Part shown: piece by piece, positions 26,567 through 33,602 of the stretch
Layout: the number at the start of each line of letters is the position of its first letter
Position numbering within the stretch: the stretch's first letter is position 1
Assembly (NCBI RefSeq): GCF_002902285.1
Contig: NZ_PPRU01000057.1
Location: 1 to 49,023 of the forward strand
Reading direction: 5' to 3'
DNA from: Staphylococcus simulans
GTDB taxonomy: Bacteria > Bacillota > Bacilli > Staphylococcales > Staphylococcaceae
DNA: 49,023 nt
Notes under the pieces: model-generated
Told to the model about the DNA's origin: nothing
What the model saw: the letters and a program-made list of their open reading frames with translations, nothing else
The model's database searches: none
Position numbers and translations under genes: made by a program

Positions 26567-27274
26567 TTATGCGATTTCTAACGCAATTTCCATCATTTGT
26601 GTAAATGAGTTTTGACGTTCTTCAGGTGTTGTAGCTTCATCACGTAAGATGTGGTCACTTACTGTGAAGATACCTAATGCTTTTTTACCTGCATAAGTTG
26701 CGTTTAAGTATAAACCTGCAGATTCCATTTCAATACCTAAAATACCCATACGTTGCCATTGTTGGTTGAATGTTGAGTCAGCGTTATAGAACGTATCAGA
26801 AGAAAGGATATTACCAACATGAGTCGTTGCGCCGACTTTGTCTGCAACATTTTTAGCTTCGACCATTAAATCAAAGTCAGCTAATGGTGCGAAATGACCA
26901 GGAATGTTGTATTGATCTACATAGTTAGAGTTTGTAGAAGCACCTTGTGCAATAATAATATCGTAAAGATTTACGTCTTCTTGTAATGCACCACATGAAC
27001 CGATACGAATAATTGTATCTACATCAAACGTGTTATAAAGCTCATATGAATAGATACCAATACTTGGAATCCCCATACCTGAACCCATTACTGAAACTTC
27101 TTTACCTTTATATGTGCCTGTATAACCGAACATATTACGAACTTCGTTAAATTGTACGACATCTTCTAAATAATTATCTGCGATATATTTTGCGCGCAGC
27201 GGGTCACCTGGCATTAAAACTGTTTTCGCGATTTTAGCACCATTTGGTTGAATATGCGGTGTACCTTGAGTCAT
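26567..27274 (-). CDS. deoD: Purine nucleoside phosphorylase DeoD
   Basis: DeoD is a hexameric cytosolic enzyme that splits purine (deoxy)nucleosides with phosphate into base and (deoxy)ribose-1-phosphate. The 235-residue protein has the family motifs VLMPGDPLRAKYIA at the N-terminus, RIGSCGAL in the middle, and GIEMESAGLY with the substrate-binding Glu. SDHIL follows near the C-terminus. I chose the ATG at 27274 (AAAGGAG 9 nt upstream) over a start 51 nt earlier that lacks a ribosome site. It is divergent from deoC. Confidence 0.96.
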   Translation of the reverse strand: MTQGTPHIQPNGAKIAKTVLMPGDPLRAKYIADNYLEDVVQFNEVRNMFGYTGTYKGKEVSVMGSGMGIPSIGIYSYELYNTFDVDTIIRIGSCGALQEDVNLYDIIIAQGASTNSNYVDQYNIPGHFAPLADFDLMVEAKNVADKVGATTHVGNILSSDTFYNADSTFNQQWQRMGILGIEMESAGLYLNATYAGKKALGIFTVSDHILRDEATTPEERQNSFTQMMEIALEIA

Positions 27275-27522
27275 ATTTATCTGCTCCTTTAATAAAAAAT
27301 AAGTTAAGTTAAAGATAACACGCAAGCCTATAATTTGCGAGAATTACTATACACAGTTGGGCTTATTTAATGACAATTCAGGTATGATTTCATTAAAAGG
27401 GTGAAATTGAAACAAGTTGAACATCTCTTATATTTTAGCGAGTTAAAATATTTGGTAAAATGATAATTGAATACGTTATATTATATGTGAAAGTAAACAA
27501 CCAAATTGGAGGATGTATACAA

Positions 27523-28185
27523 ATGAATTATGCGAAGTATATTGATCATACTTTATTAAAACCAGATACTACTTTAGAACAAATTGATAAGTTGATTGAA
27601 GAAGCAAAGGAATATCAATTTAAATCTGTATGTATCAACCCGACTTACGTGAAACATGCGGCAGAAGCATTAGCAGATTCTGACGTACTAGTATGTACAG
27701 TCGTCGGATTCCCATTAGGCGCAAATACAACAGCGACAAAAGCATTTGAAGTAGAAGATGCAGTGAAAAATGGTGCAGATGAATTAGATATGGTTATTAA
27801 TATCGGTGCATTAAAAGACAAACGCTATGATGAGGTACAACAAGATATTGAAGCGGTTGTTAAAGCTGCTGATGGTCGTACCGTTAAAGTGATTATCGAA
27901 ACAGTGTTACTGACAGATGAAGAAAAACGTAAAGCATCTGAATTAAGTAAAGCAGCAGGTGCACACTTTGTGAAAACTTCTACTGGCTTTGCTGGCGGCG
28001 GCGCGACAGTTGAAGATGTAAAATTAATGAAAGAAGTCGTTGGCGACACATTAGAAGTCAAAGCTTCAGGCGGCGTTCGTAACTTAGAAGACTTCAAAGC
28101 TATGCTAGATGCAGGCGCAACTCGTGTAGGCGCAAGTGCTGGTGTACAAATTATTCAAGGATTAGAATCAGATTCTGATTATTAA
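27523..28185 (+). CDS. deoC: Deoxyribose-phosphate aldolase
   Basis: DeoC cleaves deoxyribose-5-phosphate into glyceraldehyde-3-phosphate and acetaldehyde, the last step of deoxynucleoside salvage. The 220-residue protein starts at the ATG preceded by TTGGAGGATG. The family motifs are [20 protein letters not shown] and the Schiff-base lysine region [15 protein letters not shown], followed by VKASGGVRN. In Staphylococcus aureus I recall a pyrimidine nucleoside phosphorylase gene next. Here an IS element starts 25 nt after the stop instead. Confidence 0.96.
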   Translation: MNYAKYIDHTLLKPDTTLEQIDKLIEEAKEYQFKSVCINPTYVKHAAEALADSDVLVCTVVGFPLGANTTATKAFEVEDAVKNGADELDMVINIGALKDKRYDEVQQDIEAVVKAADGRTVKVIIETVLLTDEEKRKASELSKAAGAHFVKTSTGFAGGGATVEDVKLMKEVVGDTLEVKASGGVRNLEDFKAMLDAGATRVGASAGVQIIQGLESDSDY

Positions 28186-28210
28186 ATGAATAAGTGGTTA
28201 AATCTATGAA

Positions 28211-30039
28211 AGGGGCCGGGACATAATTGTTCTGGAATCTGATAAAAAGAACGACTTTCACATATAAAATGAAAATCGTTCTTTTTTATTTTGTTCAAGA
28301 AATTTTCAGCTCGTAGAGCTGCTAATTTCCTAATATTCACGGCCGTACATGCTATGCCAACTTTTGTTTCAACTTTTCGAATACCCCTTACATACATTCG
28401 AGTGAAACCCCAATTAGCCTTTAGCTTACAAAAAAGTTACAACATCAATTTTTCTTCTTTTATAAATTGATGAAGTTTTTGGATCTGAAAGCTTTTCTCT
28501 TTTGAAATGTTTATAGTATTCCCAAACCATATTTCCTCTGATTGTTTTTTAAGGTATCAAGTTTGGTTTTTGGATTCATACACTCATCTCTAAGTGGACA
28601 ACTCACACAGTCATAACATTTGTACTCTTTAAATTGGCATTGATATCCATACTTATCGTTTCGAAATCTATATCCAGAAAAGAATAAAAGCCTATCATGA
28701 GGACAAATATATCTGTCATCTTTCTCATCATATTCCAAATTTAATGAGTTATAAGTATTGTGTTTATGCTTTCTTTTCTGTTCTTTTAAAAACATGCCGT
28801 ACGGCATCAAAGACGTTCTATTAAATACATCTATTATCATTCCATAATTACTTTCACTGCCATATCCTGCATCACATACAATATTTTCTGGTAAGTCACC
28901 ATTTATTTCTTGAATTCTATATAAAAACCTTTCTAAGGTTCTTGTATCTGTTGGATTCTGATAGACACCAAACGCTAATGCAAATTGATTATTGGCTCCC
29001 ACTTGAATATTATATGCAGCTTTTAATTGACCATTTCTCATATGATTATCTTTCATTCTCATAAAAGTTGCATCGTGATCTATTTTGGAATAACTATTTC
29101 TACTACCTAAAATTCGTTTTTGTTCTTCGTATTTCACATTTTTCTCTTTACACTCACTTACTACCTTTTTATATTTTTTCAAAAGCGTACGTTTTGAACG
29201 AATTATTTTTCTTTTTCCAGTATCCTTACTAGCATCAATTTCTTCAGTTAATGCATCAATTTTTTGAATTAAGCAATCTTCGATTGCCTGTAAATCATGG
29301 ACTTGTAGTTCTTCAGATAATTCCTCTTTTAAACTCGATAAAAGTTCATTTACCATTAAGTCGTCGTATACTTCTTTCGATTTCTTTATATTAGCTTTAC
29401 TATACCGTTCTGTGTTGGCCTTCCAAACAAAAGTATATTTATTTGCATCAGCTTCAATTTTTGTGCCATCGATGTAAACAGCATCTTCATCTATATAATT
29501 GTTAGTCACTAAAAACTCTCTGAATTCTGTAAAACATTCTTTGATTAATTCATTGGTTTTAGGATTAGAACGGAAACGATTAATAGTTTTATAACTAGGT
29601 GTCTGTTCTTGAGCTAACCACATAAACCTAATGCTGTCCTTTAAAGCAAATTCAATTTTCCGACCGGAAAATATCGAATTACTACATGCGTATAGAATTA
29701 TTTTAAGCATCATACGTGAATTATAAGATTAAGCACCTCTACGATTTTGATATCTAATAAATCTATCTTCAGAAATCCCTTCTACAATTTCATTAACAAT
29801 TAATGCTGTGTCATTTTTAGGAAAATTAAAGTCAGTCGTTAGTGGCAGTGAGAGTTGAGACATGTTATAATTTTTATACATAAAGTTCCTCCAATGATTG
29901 GGTTTGTGGTTATTCTCTAATTATACGTGAGGGCTTTATTTTTTTAAAATAATATGAGTATTTTATATAAAAAGCCGAGGGAAATCATTAAAAATTCTCC
30001 TTGGCTTTTATTTGAGACTGGATTTATGTCCCAGCCCCT
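28211..30039 (-). mobile_element. IS1182-family insertion sequence, decayed
   Basis: The element is about 1.83 kb. Its ends are inverted copies of a 16-bp sequence, AGGGGCCGGGACATAA (28211-28226) and its complement TTATGTCCCAGCCCCT (30024-30039), matching at 15 of 16 bases. It carries one minus-strand transposase gene with at least three lesions. A hairpin with AAAGAACGA/TCGTTCTTT (28245-28287) and another near 29968-30010 lie just inside the ends and can act as terminators. Similar GGGGCTGGGACATAA sequences are common in staphylococcal intergenic DNA. Confidence 0.8.
28212..29881 (-). pseudogene. IS1182-family transposase, inactivated
   Basis: The frame starts at ATG 29881 (GGAGG 6 nt upstream) with MYKNYNMSQLSLPLTTDF. 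It is broken by TAA at codon 51 (29729-29731) in a position where GAxSYNSRMML is expected. It resumes from ATG 29713 as a 400-residue DDE-type transposase body (YIDGTKIEADANKYTFVW, VCDAGYGSESNYG, CYDCVSCPLRDECM). Near the end it shifts frame at a T6 run (28545-28550). Another lesion lies near 28430, after which the usual C-terminal part (VNIRKLAALRAENFLNKI) appears in a further frame. At least three lesions mean it is not functional. Confidence 0.88.
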
Positions 30040-30201
30040 TTTTATTTTGTACGTGGCAATCATTGAATTTAAGAATGTTTTATTATGAAATGTTCTTATT
30101 TATAATTGCGCAGAACATAAATAAGTGGTAATCTTTAAGTGGTTATTATTAATAGGAAGCAATAGAATGGACATCAATGAAAAAAGTTATTAAACACTAA
30201 A

Positions 30202-31398
30202 GTGCTTATTTTAACGTCAACACTTGCCGCAGGTGGAGTTTTTCTTTCCAATTACAATAATGACGCATATGCAGCAGAAGAAATTAATCAAGAAAACCAA
30301 GTTAATTATGGAGAATTGCTTATAAATAACGAGGTGAAAATTGATTCGAAATTACAAACAACTAATGATACTGTAACTGAAAATCAAGTTTCAAAAGCAA
30401 AAGTTGATTCAGTTGAAAGCAATCAGAATATATCAAAAAACAACAATTTAAATGAATCAAGTACTATGATAGATAGTCAATTGCAAAACAACATTCAATT
30501 TGTTAATCCTGAAAAGAAATATTTTGAATCGTATTTAGATAAAAATACAGTTTCTCAACGAGAATATAAAAATAGTTTTCATACAAGAAGTAATCTTAAC
30601 TTTGTTGAAAGTACTCCTCGATATACTACAAGAAGTATGGAACCCTATGCATCAGCTCAATGGCTTACGAAATATCAATTGACTGCTGGATATGGACATT
30701 ATAATTTAAACATAAATAATGGCATGCATTATGGGGCTGATTTTGCAATGCCTATTGGGACTCCAGTAAGAGCAATTACAGGTGGTAAAATTATTGAAGC
30801 TGGTTGGAGCCCTTATGGTGGCGGTAATCAAATTGGTGTAAAAGAGCCCGATGGTTCCCATTACCAATGGTATATGCACTTAAGTCAATTAAATGTTAGG
30901 GTCGGAGATTATATCTCAACTGGACAAATTATAGGAAAATCAGGTAGTACAGGATTCTCAACAGGTCCACACTTGCATTTCCAAAGAATGGTTGGTGGGT
31001 TAGGTAATAATTATGCACAAAATCCAATACCATTTTTAAAACAATATGGATATGGTAGTAATACTTCTGGTTATACTCCGCCGGTTAATCGCGTACAAGC
31101 ACCATCAACTAACAGTACTTATAAAGTTGATGGCAAAGGTACTTATTACAAAGCAGAATCAGCATCATTTACAGCAAACTATGATATTAAAACTCGATTG
31201 AATGGGCCATTTAGAAGTAACCCACAATCAGGTGTGTTACATCCTGGTCAAACAATTAAGTATGATACAGTCATGAAACAAGATGGACATGTATGGGTTG
31301 TATATACTGGATATTCAGGAAAACGAATATATTTACCAGTTAGAACATGGGATAAAAATTCTAATACATTAGGCCCGTTATGGGGAATTATTAATTAA
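30202..31398 (+). CDS. Lysostaphin-like M23 glycyl-glycine endopeptidase, start out of frame
   Basis: This appears to be a secreted peptidase that cuts pentaglycine bridges of staphylococcal peptidoglycan, by resemblance to lysostaphin and ALE-1. Numbered from GTG 30202, the parts are a signal-peptide core ending at AYA-AEE (about residue 25), a Asn/Gln/Ser-rich propeptide to about 148, and an M23 domain. The M23 zinc/catalytic residues are H176 and D180 (HYGAD), H226 (WYMHLS), H257 and H259 (PHLHFQRM). A C-terminal SH3b wall-binding domain spans about 306-398 (GPFRS, GHVWVVYTG, RIYLPVRTW). GTG 30202 has no ribosome site. Upstream ATGs at 30177 and 30167 are out of frame across an A6 tract (30180-30185), so this copy may be silent or phase-variable. 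Confidence 0.85.
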   Translation: MLILTSTLAAGGVFLSNYNNDAYAAEEINQENQVNYGELLINNEVKIDSKLQTTNDTVTENQVSKAKVDSVESNQNISKNNNLNESSTMIDSQLQNNIQFVNPEKKYFESYLDKNTVSQREYKNSFHTRSNLNFVESTPRYTTRSMEPYASAQWLTKYQLTAGYGHYNLNINNGMHYGADFAMPIGTPVRAITGGKIIEAGWSPYGGGNQIGVKEPDGSHYQWYMHLSQLNVRVGDYISTGQIIGKSGSTGFSTGPHLHFQRMVGGLGNNYAQNPIPFLKQYGYGSNTSGYTPPVNRVQAPSTNSTYKVDGKGTYYKAESASFTANYDIKTRLNGPFRSNPQSGVLHPGQTIKYDTVMKQDGHVWVVYTGYSGKRIYLPVRTWDKNSNTLGPLWGIIN

Positions 31399-31408
31399 GG
31401 TATATGAT

Positions 31409-31443
31409 AATAGAACTGGAATATTTACATTTCAGTTCTATTA
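31409..31443 (+). terminator. Weak terminator after the M23 gene
   Basis: AATAGAACTGGAA pairs with TTTCAGTTCTATT at 12 of 13 positions. The following T-tract is short, so read-through into the FemAB-like gene is possible. Confidence 0.55.
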
Positions 31444-31473
31444 TTGTGTATAAAACACCGAAGGAGATGCAAC

Positions 31474-32730
31474 ATGTACTTCACAAATTTATCTGAAACA
31501 GAGTTTGATAATTATACAAAACAACATTTTTCACATTATACACAGTCAGCGAAACATTATCATAATCGCAATAAGGCACAACATGATGTGCACCTAGTAG
31601 GAGTTAAAGATGAAAATAATGAAGTTATTGCGGCGTGTTTACTAACAGAAGCGAGAAGTTTGCGCTTCTTTAAATACTTCTATACACATCGCGGACCTGT
31701 CATGGATTATAAGAATATTAAACTTGTGGAATATTTCTTTGCGTCTTTGACACTTTATTTAAGAAAACACAAAGGGTTATATGTACTTGTCGATCCGTAT
31801 ATTTTGGAAAATATCAGAGAACCTGATGGTGAAATCATTGAACAATTTGATAATCATCAGTTGATTCAAACATTGGAAAAGTTAGGTTACAAACATCAAG
31901 GCTATTCCACTGGTTATTCTTCTATGAGTCAAATCAGATGGTTGTCTGTGTTAGATTTAAAAGGAAAATCAGAAACGCAGTTACTCAATGAAATGGACTA
32001 TCAAACAAGACGTAATATTAAAAAGACTTATGAAATGGGTGTACAAGTCCGTACACTTTCTATTGATGAAACACCTTTATTCTTCGAATTGTTTAAAATG
32101 GCAGAAGAGAAACACGGTTTCACATTTAGAGGTTTGGATTATTTTAAACAAATGCAAAAGGTTTATGGTCATCGTGGTTTCTTAAAATTAGCATATGTCG
32201 ATTTGCATACGTACTTAAAAGAGTTGAAAGAGAAACACGCACAATTACAAAGTGATTTAGATGAAGTGAATGAGAAGTTGAAAGAAAGTGCGAACTCTAA
32301 GAAATCAAAAAGCAGAGCTAATCAACTGCAGCAACAATTTAATAGTAACGAACGTAAAATCAAAGAAACACAAGCGATGATAGAAAAAGATGGCAACATC
32401 TTAAACTTAGCAGCTGCGCTTTATCTTTATAATGAGCACGAAGTTTACTATCTCTCTAGTGGTTCGAATCCTCAATATAATGCGTTTATGGGCGCATACC
32501 GTTTACAATGGGAAATGATTAAATTTGCGAAGAAGAAAGGTATTGACCGTTATAATTTCTACGGTATTACAGGAGATTTCTCTGATAATGCAGAAGACTA
32601 TGGTGTACAAAAATTCAAAGAAGGATTTAATGCACACGTAGAAGAGTATATTGGAGATTTTATTAAACCGCTTCGCCCAATGCTCTACAAACTCTCATTA
32701 TTATTAGACAAACTAAAAAACAGAGAATAG
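31474..32730 (+). CDS. FemA/FemB/Lif-family peptidyltransferase
   Basis: Members of this family use aminoacyl-tRNA to add residues to the interpeptide bridge of lipid II. The 418-residue protein is full length. Family motifs include AACLLTEARS, FKYFYTHRGPVMDY, LYVLVDPYI and WLSVLDLKGKSE. Others are MDYQTRRNIKKTYEMGVQV, DRYNFYGITGDFSD and VGDF-like YIGDFIKPLRP. A Lys/Glu/Gln-rich coiled-coil hairpin lies at about residues 245-305, as in FemA and FemB. AAGGAGATG precedes the ATG at 31474. It follows the lysostaphin-like gene by 75 nt on the same strand, so a Lif/Epr-like resistance role is plausible. It could also be an ordinary FmhA-like paralogue. Confidence 0.88.
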   Translation: MYFTNLSETEFDNYTKQHFSHYTQSAKHYHNRNKAQHDVHLVGVKDENNEVIAACLLTEARSLRFFKYFYTHRGPVMDYKNIKLVEYFFASLTLYLRKHKGLYVLVDPYILENIREPDGEIIEQFDNHQLIQTLEKLGYKHQGYSTGYSSMSQIRWLSVLDLKGKSETQLLNEMDYQTRRNIKKTYEMGVQVRTLSIDETPLFFELFKMAEEKHGFTFRGLDYFKQMQKVYGHRGFLKLAYVDLHTYLKELKEKHAQLQSDLDEVNEKLKESANSKKSKSRANQLQQQFNSNERKIKETQAMIEKDGNILNLAAALYLYNEHEVYYLSSGSNPQYNAFMGAYRLQWEMIKFAKKKGIDRYNFYGITGDFSDNAEDYGVQKFKEGFNAHVEEYIGDFIKPLRPMLYKLSLLLDKLKNRE

Positions 32731-32761
32731 ATGAAAGCAATCTATTCATAATTTTAATAGC

Positions 32762-32813
32762 AAACAAAAAGAAGCCCCGTCTCAAATCAATTTTTGATTT
32801 GAAGCGGGGCTTC
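32762..32813 (-). terminator. Terminator of luxS (bidirectional)
   Basis: GAAGCCCCG-TCAAATCA pairs with TGATTTGA-CGGGGCTTC around a 2x2 internal loop. On the minus strand it is followed by TTTTTGTTTG. Confidence 0.88.
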
Positions 32814-32843
32814 ACATACTATTAACGCATCAAATGACCAGGA

Positions 32844-33311
32844 TTAGTCTTCGCTGAAGATTTTATCCCATTGGTCACGTTTTTCTAACATTTCTTGTGC
32901 AATTTCATGTGCACCTTCTAATGAGTGGCTTGCTGCCCAACCGCATTGTACCTCATTACAAGCAGGGACCTCTTTAGCCGCAACAACATCTTTCAATGTT
33001 GCTTCAATGATGTTTAATACATCTTCGTAGTCATCATGGTTGATGAATGATACATAGAAACCAGTTTGGCAACCCATTGGACTTAAGTCTACGACTTTGT
33101 CTGTGTGGTTACGGATGTTTTCAGCCATTAAGTGTTCTAATGAATGTAAACCAGGCATTTTCATGTGTTCTTTGTTTGGTTGTTTGAAACGAATATCGTA
33201 TTTCTTAATTACATCTCCGTTTTGACCTTCTTTTGTACCTGCTAAGCGCACAAATGGTGCAACAACTTTAGTATGATCTAAATTGAAACTTTCAACGTTC
33301 ATTTTAGGCAT
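32844..33311 (-). CDS. luxS: S-ribosylhomocysteine lyase LuxS
   Basis: LuxS cleaves S-ribosylhomocysteine to homocysteine and the autoinducer-2 precursor DPD, as part of the activated methyl cycle. The 155-residue protein has the metal ligands His56 and His60 in [10 protein letters not shown] and Cys123 in [10 protein letters not shown]. The catalytic cysteine is Cys81 in [17 protein letters not shown] precedes the ATG. It is a single gene with its own promoter and terminator. Confidence 0.97.
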   Translation of the reverse strand: MPKMNVESFNLDHTKVVAPFVRLAGTKEGQNGDVIKKYDIRFKQPNKEHMKMPGLHSLEHLMAENIRNHTDKVVDLSPMGCQTGFYVSFINHDDYEDVLNIIEATLKDVVAAKEVPACNEVQCGWAASHSLEGAHEIAQEMLEKRDQWDKIFSED

Positions 33312-33343
33312 AAAACTAAACCTCCTTTAGTTCTTCATGTCTT

Positions 33344-33372
33344 ATTGTAACAAGGCTAAGCAGCATTTACAA
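33344..33372 (-). promoter_or_regulatory. luxS promoter
   Basis: On the minus strand TTGTAA (33367-33372) and TACAAT (33344-33349) lie 17 bp apart, 33 nt before the luxS start codon. The rest of the intergenic region to 33602 shows only a ribosome site for the next gene. Confidence 0.65.
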
Positions 33373-33602
33373 TTTTACCGAATACACTTTCAATGAAAAG
33401 TTTATCAGTTTACTCGGGATAAATTTGTTGAAAATTAAGAAAAAGGATGACAAAGTCATGAAAAACCTTTAAAATGTTTAGTAATCAATTTTACTGATAA
33501 AGATATAAAAGGGGATGAGAACGCAAGGTAAAAGCGTTCCAAATCGTGTTAAAACGACCTTAAAGACACATATATCTTTGAAAAATAAAGGGAGTCACTA
33601 AA

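Noticed and set aside
28182..28397. 71-codon minus-strand frame next to deoC
   Set aside because: It is the displaced C-terminal end of the broken IS1182-type transposase, not a separate gene.
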